Made by a program: the position numbers and the translations under genes | The notes under the pieces: model-generated | The model's input: the letters and a program-made list of their open reading frames with translations, nothing else | Database searches by the model: none | Told to the model about the DNA's origin: nothing | Shown: piece by piece, positions 55,831 to 64,000 of the stretch | How positions within the stretch are numbered: position 1 is the first letter of the stretch | Layout: every line of letters starts with the position of its first letter | NCBI RefSeq assembly: GCF_043290135.1 | Contig: NC_134709.1 | Location: forward strand, 69,583,456-69,647,455 | Origin: Rhipicephalus microplus | Taxonomy: Eukaryota > Arthropoda > Arachnida > Ixodida > Ixodidae | Length of the DNA stretch: 64,000 nt | Reading direction: 5' to 3'

Positions 55831-56035
55831 GGCACCACCCTGCCGGACAGACTTCGCTCTCCACCCCGTATATTCTTCGGGGCACTGGAGTTCAAGCCTG
55901 TCTGGATTATGTATATAATAAAGTTTTCTACTACTACTACTACTACAAGAACTAAACGAAAGGTGGCTACTGCACCGACGACGACGACGACACACGACAT
56001 TCGACCCACGGCGTAAGGAGCTTCGCCCCTAAAAG

Positions 56036-56840
56036 AAAATGGTACCTACGACATCGAGCCAATGGCTCGCATTGTACAGATTTGTTGTGAAAACAGCCTC
56101 AACCCTCCCCGCGGTGTTTGCTCTCCATTGCCCATGCGCTTTCCCCTCCCTGTCTCTCCTCTCCTACGCTCCCCCTTCTCGCCTCGCAACGCCGACGCAG
56201 GCAGCTTCTGCTGGCCTAGGCTCGCTCCCTCTTCTTCTCTTCTCAGCATGCCTCCCGATGGAATATACTGTCCCATTGCGTAGGCACATCCTCTTGCCTT
56301 CTCTCTCCTCTCCTACACTCTCCCTCTTTCTTCTCGCAAGGCCGACGCAGGCCGCGTCTGCTAGTGAGTTTCTTGATTGAAAAAAAACCAACTGCTCGCA
56401 CTGCATAACCGTTCACTGGCCACTAAATCTTGACCTCCAAGATTGGCGGTAGATTTCTCCTGTGCGGTGATCAACTGCGAGGTGGCAGTCATTCCGCAGT
56501 ACCCATCTCCCGAGGCTCCTGACAGATGGCAGCACTCGCAGCCACTCCATCCACAGAGTTTCATACAATCATACCTAGAGGGAAATCTGGCGCTAGTGAG
56601 ATTTTGGATGCAAGCGAATGACCGTATACGTGAGCTTGGAACTTTACTAGGATTTGTATACCTCGAACACGCGTCAGGTTTCACGTTAAAATGATCGATT
56701 TCTTACTAAAAGAGCACTTAATAAGCTATTTATTTTTTGTCATTACACAGAAACGTGTTGTATTTAACACTAGAACCTTCTACGTTGATGAACACTTTTA
56801 CGAAGCGTAAGAAGCAACCAACAGCCGCTAATTTTGGCAG
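56036..56840. other. Spacer with pyrimidine-rich duplicated segment
   Basis: The stretch 56140-56370 contains two similar segments with TCTCTCCTCTCCTACRCTC (near 56154 and 56301) followed by CTTCTCGCMANGCCGACGCA, about 147 bp apart. It is a tandem duplication with no coding meaning that I recognise. Confidence 0.4.
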
Positions 56841-56960
56841 ACAGACGACAAAGCGAGAGTTATTTCTGCCACATTTATGCACGGCCACCTGATCGGGGCG
56901 CGCGGCGGTGCAACACTGCCGCGCGCCCCAATCCGGGTGGCCGTAGTTTATGTCGTCTGT
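56841..56960. repeat. Nested GC-rich hairpin
   Basis: Outer arms ACAGACGACA (56841-56850) and TGTCGTCTGT (56951-56960) are exact complements. Next arms ACGGCCACC (56881-56889) and GGTGGCCGT (56936-56944) are exact. Inner arms GGGGCGCGCGGCGGTG (56895-56910) and CACTGCCGCGCGCCCC (56914-56929) pair over 16 bp with one G-T wobble and a 3-base loop. Confidence 0.85.
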
Positions 56961-58030
56961 TTCTTTCCTTCACCGCTTGGTTGTGCCGTCACGGTTAGTG
57001 GACTTTCATTTTAGAATGATATGCGCGTGAATGAGATCCACTTATAAACGTTTTCTTTTAGAGCAGCTTCATTTACGCAGTCGTATTCGCTTTTGAGCCG
57101 AAGCCTCGCTCTACACCAGCCAACACAAGCCTCGCAGACACATATACCGGTGGCGCCTCACTTCCCTCTAGGTATTAACGAAAAACTCTGACTCCGCCAT
57201 CCGTTCCTCCTCGCCTGGGTGAACAGCGGCTAGTGTCAGCGGCTAGCAGAGACTGCCAATGACTGCACGCGTTGCTAGAGTGATGTGACACTCTTTGTAC
57301 AGGTGCGAGCATTGCCCCGTTGTGCCGCAGTGTGTCAGCAGTCTGTCCTTTATTAAACCATGACCACCCGGATTGAGCGCGGGTGGCAGCGTTAAAAGCT
57401 GAAGACACACGAGCGCTGTAACCACGTGTCTAAATGTGGTTACAGTGCCCGTGCGTCTCCAGCCTTTCGCCCCGAGCCTCACCAGTCAAATAAAAGTTTG
57501 CAACGTGTGTTTTAACTCAAAGCGTACTGCGAGCCTCTGTGTCCAGTCGGGGGTCTTCTGTCTCACATCCCCCATTAGCAGTGAATGGCATGTTCCAGTA
57601 GGTAACACCGCCCATCACAGCTTGCTTTGCGCCTCCCCAGGTTTCTCTCCCACGCAACGCTGTGATGAGCGTCACCGTCAACGCAGCAGCTTTAATACCC
57701 GCTGCTTTGCAAATGGTTTTCTTTAGCGGGAGATAGTGTTTTTTTATAGATAATACAAACTTAATTGACCCATTTTTTTTTGTAGGGCTAAGAATTGTCT
57801 TCTTCATTTAGTGCACCAGTGATGAATCGTCAAATTTGCCCAAATTTTGTTGCGCAGGTTTCATAGCTACACAAAAAAGGCCACAGAAATTACAGCTGTT
57901 TTGAACAACCTTGTTTCTAGGAAAAAAGAACAAAAACGCCGCAGGTCATCCTAATTTTTTACATCAGAGCTTGTTATTGGTACTGCCACCTGTTCTGGTT
58001 TATTCTTTGCGTTAACTCCGCGCTTCACGT
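56961..58030. other. Spacer
   Basis: A small hairpin TGTAACCAC / GTGGTTACA lies near 57418-57446. No gene recognised. Confidence 0.4.
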
Positions 58031-58248
58031 TAAGGTACTCGGCTGCTTTCCCGCAGGTCGCGGGATCGAATCCCGGCTGCGGCGGCTGCATTTTCGATGG
58101 AAGCGAAAATGCTGTAGCCCCGTGTGCTCAGATTTGGGTGCACGTTAAAGAACCCCAGATGGTCAAAACTTTAGGAGCCCTTCACTACGGCGTCTCTCAC
58201 AATCATATGGTGGATTAGGGACGCTAAACCCCACAAATCAATCATCAA
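58031..58248 (+). mobile_element. Ruka-like SINE, nearly full length
   Basis: Begins in the A-box region (AGGTACTCGGCTGC), B box GGGATCGAATCCCGG, body GTGCACGTTAAAGAACCCCA, and tail GACGCTAAACCCCACAAATC ending in ATCAATCATCAAT. The first 20-25 bp of the tRNA head are missing. Confidence 0.9.
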
Positions 58249-58739
58249 TACGTGCTTAGTGCGCTGCCAAAGCGTATCTGTGAGGCAACGTAGAAGGAGA
58301 TGCGTGGTTTAAATGTGCTCCGCCAGGAGCTGCAACGACTCCAGGTGCTCGCAATCTTACCGTGAATTCGCTTAGTTTTCAACAATTATCCTGAGAGCTC
58401 AGTGGCCTTTACGTCAAGAAAGTTATGCTCCGGTAACATAAGCATGCAATATAAGTTTTACCTTGAAGCGGAATAGCTGGATAATGCCACAGCAGCAAGA
58501 AACTCGGTGAGCGCCAAGCCAAGAATGGTTTATTGCAGATAGCATAGCCATTTTTTATGTTGTGTGCCTGTGAGCGAGCACGCGCTTTAGTTAGTGTGGT
58601 GCACGCACTTTCGATGACACGCAATAAACATCAACCTCAGTATTTTAGAAGACCATTTTTGAATATTTGAAAAAACGGACGTAAACGCTCCATCGGAATC
58701 TTTGGAAGACAAACACGAGGATTACTCGGTTTTCGTTTC
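58249..58739. other. Spacer
   Basis: Nothing recognised. Confidence 0.4.
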
Positions 58740-59760
58740 ATTGAAAAACAAGAAATTCTTGGCTTGCTTGCTTGCTCCTCTGTTGTGTCTTTTACCCACT
58801 AGGGGGGATGGACCAAAAAGCCAGTGGTAATGTACACTGCCAATGCCCCTGCACTGTGTTTGTTTGTTTGTTTGTTTGTATCCTCTAATCTATGGCTCGT
58901 ACCCACCCTGGGGGATTGGCCAAGAGAACATATAGTCTCATATGGGCGATAACGGCATTATTGCTTACAACGAAAAAAAAAGGGGGTGGGAGGGAGTTGT
59001 ATAGAGAAGACAGTATGTTAAAAAAGAAAAAAGAAACCAAAGATTTAGATAGTGAGGAAAAAGAAGCAACAACAAAGTAGACACTAATAGCTATAACTTG
59101 ATTTTGGGAGCCAACCAGACAGCTGGTTTCGGCAAACCCGATTAATTTGGTATGTCACGGATTTATACAGATTTGAAAATCACTTTTCGACCAGTTTTTT
59201 TTGAGTACCTGTTAACGTGGGCTTTATGTTGGAAAACGTTTAGAGTCTTGAATAAAATTACACACCGCATCGAATGCAACTCTGCGGCAATTTTCCAAAA
59301 CAGAGGCACCAAAATTTACAACATTTTGTGTGGTTAAATTTAAACCTAGTTTCAAAAATTGAATATATAAAAGTCGTTTCCTAATTAATGCATAGTTACG
59401 ACATGAGCCGAAATAACGTTCAATAGTTTCTGATTCTTCGCAAAACGGACAAAGGGGGGAAAGTGTCAGACCAGCTCCGTGTAAATAAAAATTTAATGGG
59501 GGGGGGGGCACCTGAATCTGGAAATTATAATTTCAAGTTTTTTTTGACGGACCCCACTGGGCTTTCCATGGAAATTTGAGGTGCTGATAATCTGTCCAAT
59601 GTGTGATATTTTCTAAACTATCTGTAAAAATAGCGAATTTACTATATCTAACCCCTGATAAGTATTCTAACTCTGTGGTTGGGAGAACGTCCTTGTCCTC
59701 TTCATTCAGGATATGGTGGGAATATATAGATACAGCATGCCTTCTTTACGTCCTGAGCGC
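58740..59760 (-). mobile_element. LINE 3' portion (C-terminal domain and 3' UTR)
   Basis: The minus-strand frame 59511-59224 reads LTLSPLCPFCEESETIERYF, GSCRNYALIRKRLL, LGLNLTTQNVVNFGASVLEN and AVCNFIQDSKRF, the C-terminal C-x-x-C-x-H/Y zinc-knuckle region of a tick LINE. Upstream (to about 59750) decayed coding continues (FHGKPSGVRQKKLEI). The 3' UTR runs to a TTTG/AAAC repeat tail at 58859-58880 and possibly to 58740. Confidence 0.75.
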
Positions 59761-59862
59761 ACCAGTGATAGTATCCGAGAAATGCTATAAAGTGCCTGAT
59801 TTCAAGGGTTGCCATTGCTATTCGGCTCTACAACTACTGCGCAGTTTTTTCTCTTCTTTTAG

Positions 59863-59975
59863 GCGTCGCGTTGCTTACTTGCCGTCGGCTCAAAGACTCA
59901 GTCCTGTTCCGAGAAAGAAACGCGAGATTTCAGTATTAGCAGAAGAAGAAGAAGCTGATGGTCTAGAGCTAGCAG
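59863..59975 (+). CDS. Candidate second gene, exon a (acidic/basic N-terminal segment)
   Basis: Acceptor CTCTTCTTTTAG ends at 59862; donor GTATGT starts at 59976. One base completes a codon from an unseen upstream exon. Residues include VPRKKREISVLAEEEEADGL, a mixed basic/acidic stretch of the kind found in cytoplasmic tails. It leaves one base (G), which fits the next exon. I do not recognise the protein. Confidence 0.45.
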
Positions 59976-61018
59976 GTATGTAACCGGCTTATTGTTCTCG
60001 CCTAAAATTCACCATGTACTTTACACCTAAAGGGTTGATTACCCTCTCGTTTATGGTTGAGTGTTTAGATTATCTGAGAGGTACTTTATCAACTTTGTGC
60101 CGCAATCCGAAGAACGCTTTTTGACCAAGAACATTGCCATAAGCCGGTACCATACTGTCATGCTGGGGGATACAATAACGACAACGACTGGAGGCAGTTG
60201 CTCTCGTTAAGGAAATGCTTCGTGAACATGGCCGCACTACGACAGAGTAATATTAATAGAGAAAGACTCCGTCTAACTGCTCATGCATGAATGCCGTGTA
60301 TAAGATCAATCTGCTTGTAAAGATTCAGCGTGAAGACACGAATACTGATTCATTAGCTTTCATGTTTAACCTATATGTAGTATGCACCGTTCTTGCTTTT
60401 TCACCTATTTAATTTGGAACAAACTGCGACCGACAACGTCACAATTATTCGCAGAACAAGTGTTTGCAATGACAGGTCAGACCGTCGTTTAGGGCAGTAA
60501 GCCGCTATTTATTCATGCATAACCACTTGATGGACAACCCACTTGTTGATTATTTGTTTCCTGTAAAGTTCACCTCAGTATGGCAGAATGACAGTGGCTA
60601 TAAAGAACAATGTTTTATAATAGTAAGTCGCCATTTTTTTCAGTGACGTCTGAACACAAGTACCCTGTACTTTGTGAGATTGGTAAATCGTTAACCTATA
60701 TTTGTGGGACTCAAATGAAGAAGATAATTCAGTGCTGCGTTTACTAGAGCGTATGATATACGCTGTTAAAAAAGCGTAGTGGTCTTGCAATATTGCTTTG
60801 GTGTTTAACGCTAACCATCGGGCACAGTTTATAGTTGTTCAATACTCCGCCCAACAGTCCGCTATAATTATTCAAATGAATCGCTGATTGACACTGTTGG
60901 TTTTTATAACGTATACAGGGTAGTGAGCAGAACTGTCATGCGGACATATTTCAATGTCAAATGCCCACCGAACGCTATAATAAATCATACAAGAAGATGA
61001 CTTAGCTTCACTTAACAG
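59976..61018. other. Intron of the candidate second gene
   Basis: Nothing recognised. Confidence 0.35.
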
Positions 61019-61179
61019 GTTTCATGGAAGGATCAACCATGCTGTGTACTGCCATCTGCGCGGCCTGTCTTGTCTTGGCTTCGGCCTCGGAGACCACGAC
61101 AAAAGTGTCTGGGCCTGCGGGAACTGAAGGTGGACTACTGAGCTGGCCGGCAGACAGCAAGCTGAACGCTAGGAGATTG
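61019..61179 (+). CDS. Candidate second gene, exon b (hydrophobic segment)
   Basis: Acceptor CTTCACTTAACAG; GT completes a Gly codon (GG-T) with exon a. Encodes FMEGSTMLCTAICAACLVLA, a short hydrophobic stretch that could be a signal anchor or signal peptide. A polar segment follows (ASETTTKVSG, LLSWPADSKLNARRL) ending in phase 0. Donor GTACGC at 61180. If translation began at the internal Met at 61024 this would instead be a secreted-protein leader. Confidence 0.5.
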
Positions 61180-61754
61180 GTACGCGTCGATGCTGCATTA
61201 TTGAAAGACGTAAATATCTAAGCTAACATTTGTCCCACTTAGTGCACAGGGAACCTCTTTAGAATGGAGACAGATAAGGCAGAGCGTACTGGTGCGCTCT
61301 GTCTAGTCTGTTTTCTTTAAAAAAAAAAAACGTTTCCAGCGCACTTAGAAAAGTGTATCTCTTCCAAAAATGCATTACCAGCCAGCCCAAGTAGCCACTC
61401 TTTTAAGGTGTGTTACGTTTCGTAAAGAAAATGCGAAGATTAGCTTTTACTTTCGCTAACGTGTCTCGAGTGTTGCAGTAGGTTGTTCATGTTGGAAGAC
61501 ATAGTGACAATGTCATTAGAACTCGTGTTACTGCGTTTTGTCGTCTCCGTCTTGTTTAATTGCGTCAGATTCGAACTAATACACATTTGCAGAACATTGT
61601 GAAGAGAGAGCGATGCGTGCTTATGTTTTGAAGGCGGCCGCCGGGAACAAGATATTTAGGTGAATGTAGAAGTGAAGCTCCTCAGGGCGGAGCGTTGTTG
61701 GCGGCTGTGACGTCTCACAAAACCGAAAACCGAAAACCGAACACTTTCATAGCA
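61180..61754. other. Intron of the candidate second gene
   Basis: A poly-A stretch near 61320; nothing else. Confidence 0.35.
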
Positions 61755-62535
61755 GAAAAAAAATGGCAGAATATTCACGCAGTGAATGATAGATAGTGGG
61801 GCGAAGCATCCGTCCGTTCATTCGTCCTTGCTTCCGTCCATCCAAGCAAGCGTCTGTGTGGCCGCCCGTGCATCCATCCACCCGTCCGTGCATGCGTCTG
61901 TTCGTGCGTCCGCACGTTCATCTGTGCGTCCGTCGCTGCTTTCATCCATGCATCCGCTCCTGCGTCTGTCCATGAATCTGTCTGTGTGTCCGCTCGTCCA
62001 TCTAGTCAACACTCCAAGTACCACCATCTCGCACCTTTCCTTATATATGCCGCATATAGAAGCTCCGTCATCCAGCGGACATTCCAAGGACTGAACGAGA
62101 CGAGGCACACGCACACTTTCTTACAGCTTGCACTTCGTGTCTACGTCCCACCTTTAACCACCTCGTGTTCATGGTGTATGCTAGTTCACTGTATTCATAG
62201 CACTGCGGCCCAACACTCGCTAAACCTTTCTAAAACCTAGGAGGTTACGCCCAGCGAGTATAACGTAGCAACACATTCTTCTCTTCTGTGCATTGTTGAA
62301 CAATAAGAAATTCACAGCGTGCGCGTTAACTAAAAGCCAAATTCTCCCGTCTCTCATTCCCCCTCAGCAGCCATTGGCATGTACATTGAGCACTATCTTT
62401 TATTGTTTAATAACGCACAGAAGAATCTCTCACCGGCACCACCTTGGAGGTCAAAATGTGATACTTGTTACACACTACTACTGCGGCCCCGAGGAACGAA
62501 CGAATGCCGCTATAAAGAGCTTCGCCCCTAAAAGC
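61755..62535 (+). mobile_element. Microsatellite-bearing dispersed repeat, copy G
   Basis: Head ATGGCAGAATATTCACGCAG; GTGGGGCGAAGCATCCGTCC at 61796; a degenerate TCCGT array to about 62010; body TCCAGCGGACATTCCAAGGA; and end AAGAGCTTCGCCCCTAAAAG at 62516. It is collinear with copy A along almost its full length. Confidence 0.85.
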
Positions 62536-63158
62536 AGGACGTCTGTGTGAAAGAACGACTTTATGCGTACGTTATTTAAGTATATGATAGCACTATGCAT
62601 CAACACCTTTGCCACTTATCTGTTCGTGCGTCCGACCATCCTTGCGTCCTTCCAACCCTCCACCCATCTGTCTGTCCTTTATACTAGTCGGCTTTAACAT
62701 ATACAATAAGTAGCTTAGCACATAGATTCGCCCAAGTGCCAACATTCACTTCATGGACGTGCGTGTCCTAGGTCACTTTTGAGGGGATGCTGAAGGAGAC
62801 CTACTCAAATTAGGTATTACGAGTAGGTAGGTACTGGCTGGAAAATAACAAACCAAAAAGGATGCAAGACGTATGAGCCCTCGCCGTTTGTTTCTAGAGT
62901 TTGCTTTCTAGATTATGTTTCTGGATAATTTTTCTACTTTCACTCTGTGTTCTCGAGTTGCCTGAGAGTACTTTTTGCCTGCACACGCAAGTATTGTTTG
63001 TGATTGCCTGCTCATATATTCTTCCCTTTCTAATAAATCGTTTATAGTCGAGAAAGCGCTCGTCCTCTCTTCCCTTCTGTTCATTCGTGCGTTTGAACGA
63101 CAGTTATACCAGTTAGGTTATCTCGCCATAAACGACTGTATTCAATGTCTTGTTCAAG
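62536..63158. other. Intron of the candidate second gene, remainder
   Basis: Nothing recognised. Confidence 0.35.
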
Positions 63159-63282
63159 ACGCTGGCTGTTGACGCCGACCAGAAGCCGATTCGTGGGGAG
63201 TTCACGGTGCCGCAGGCGCTGCATGCGCGGGCCCACGTCGTTCTGGAGTCATCTGTACTGCGACCAGCGCCCGCAATACTAG
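63159..63282 (+). CDS. Candidate second gene, exon c
   Basis: Acceptor TCTTGTTCAAG ends at 63158; donor GTAGGA at 63283. It starts in phase 0, matching exon b, and encodes TLAVDADQKPIRGEFTVPQA, then LHARAHVVLESSVLRPAPAI, leaving one base. Codon third positions are GC-rich, unlike the flanking introns. No domain is recognised. Confidence 0.45.
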
Positions 63283-63884
63283 GTAGGATACGAATTCATT
63301 CCCTACATCACCGGCACGGTGTTTTCACTCAGCGTTTCGCTAACAAGCACAAGAACACCTTTCGAAAATAACCTTCGTTGTGTAGCGGTAAAGGCGAATG
63401 ACGTTTCCAAAAGAAACATCTGACGACACAGTGACCTTTCATGCGTCAATAATATTTGTTGCGTTTGAAACAGAGACTGCGAAACAAAGGAAAGAAATGT
63501 TCGTGCCAAAATACCGTAACACCTACAACGTGACATGGCTTCGGTGGGAATATGTCACGTGACCAGATGTTACGTAACGTCGTCACGTGACAGGTCCCGC
63601 CCCCCCAAATAATCGCGTAAAAATTTTCACGTCACACGTTCCGGCCGAAATCATGTAGCAATCGTCATGTGACGTGCAATAACCTACTACTGGTGACGTG
63701 CCACGTTCTCACCAAAATCACGTCACGCAAGTCACGTGACATCAAACTGTCGTTATCACTAACCAGCACACATTCACGTCGTCCTCTTTACGGTGAACTA
63801 GAAGCGAGGCAATGGGCTCACTGGCGTCGAACGCGTGACGCCACTGTTGTCTTCTCGCGAGTGAGCGTTTTATCGCAGAGGCTA
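63283..63884. other. Intron or flank with clustered CACGTG sites
   Basis: GTCACGTGAC occurs three times between 63550 and 63745, with several TGACGTG half-sites. Nothing else is recognised. Confidence 0.5.
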
Positions 63885-64000
63885 CAGCCACAGTTTCCTC
63901 AAATTACCTTGAAGAGACTCTGGTGCTGCAATTGTTTAGTGACCATGGGAATGATGGGTAGTACATGGATTTGCGTAGTCTTCGTACTTGCGGGAGGCGA
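63885..64000 (-). mobile_element. Inverted-repeat element, copy 3 (cut by window end)
   Basis: CTCAAATTACCTTGAAGAGA, CTCTGGTGCTGCAATTG, CCATGGGAATGATGGGTAGT and GTCTTCGTACTTGCGGG match the left arm of copy 1. The centre and the other arm lie beyond the window. Confidence 0.65.

Larger units (their letters stand above)
54424..55945 (+). mobile_element. LINE insertion with 5' inversion (twin priming)
   Basis: The insert is bounded by CAAGAACTAA at 54414-54423 and 55946-55955, a 10-bp target duplication. Its left part (54424 to about 54815) is minus-strand RT sequence. The remainder is plus-strand RNase H sequence with AATAAAG near 55917 and an ACT-repeat tail. Inverted 5' segment followed by direct 3' segment is the hallmark of twin-primed reverse transcription. 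Confidence 0.9.
54075..56035 (+). mobile_element. Microsatellite-bearing dispersed repeat, copy F, split by a LINE
   Basis: The left part (54075-54423) has head ACAGCATATCCATGATGGG, GGGGCGAAGCGTCC, a CTGT array at 54203-54277 and TCCAGCGGACATTTCAAGAA. The right part (55946-56035) resumes with CAAGAACTAAACGAAAGGTG and ends TAAGGAGCTTCGCCCCTAAA. Without the insertion the order matches copies A and G. Confidence 0.8.

Overview
The window reads as nuclear DNA from an ixodid (hard) tick, most likely a metastriate species close to Rhipicephalus. The support is eight copies or fragments of a tRNA-derived SINE that I recognise as the tick Ruka type, Penelope-like and LINE fragments with tick-type C-termini, long tetranucleotide arrays inside dispersed repeats, and widely spaced GT-AG exons. 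There is no operon structure, CRISPR array, phage or bacterial gene. Species is not resolved.

The main gene is a plus-strand neprilysin-like M13 zinc metallopeptidase. Thirteen exons between 4639 and 37688 give 433 residues ending in the family's C-terminal Cys-x-x-Trp. All twelve junctions agree in reading phase, and the catalytic set is present: HEMTH at 14376-14390, the Glu of GENIAD at 29920-29922, NAFY in exon 6, and the His and Arg of the last two exons. The 5' exons (N-terminal tail, membrane anchor, first part of M13_N) lie upstream of the window. Introns range from 66 bp to about 7.8 kb and are filled with repeats.

Region by region: 1-2.6 kb holds a Penelope-like element with a GIY-YIG endonuclease, a LINE RNase H remnant and a SINE. 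4.6-14.4 kb holds exons 1-8, an inverted-repeat element, a microsatellite-bearing repeat, a 200-bp ATGT array and a diverged 28S rRNA fragment in an intron. 14.4-22.2 kb is one intron occupied by a nearly complete but decayed minus-strand LINE (ORF1 with zinc knuckles, endonuclease, reverse transcriptase, RNase H). 22.2-37.7 kb holds exons 9-13, SINEs and two palindromic MITE-like elements. 37.7-59.8 kb has no recognised host gene. It holds a minus-strand CR1/Jockey-like LINE, two inverted copies of a CATG-rich repeat 1.6-1.8 kb long, a degenerate satellite cluster, two adjacent SINEs, and a twin-primed (5'-inverted) LINE inserted with a 10-bp target duplication in another repeat.

59.8-63.3 kb holds three phase-compatible candidate exons of a second plus-strand gene: a basic/acidic cytoplasmic-like segment, a short hydrophobic segment, then a longer segment. 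The product is not recognised. It could be the start of a neighbouring membrane-anchored protein, possibly another M13 gene, but that is inference.

No new enzymatic or defence system is apparent. The unusual content is structural: nested and inverted mobile elements, a microsatellite-seeding repeat family, foldback hairpins and an intronic rDNA fragment.
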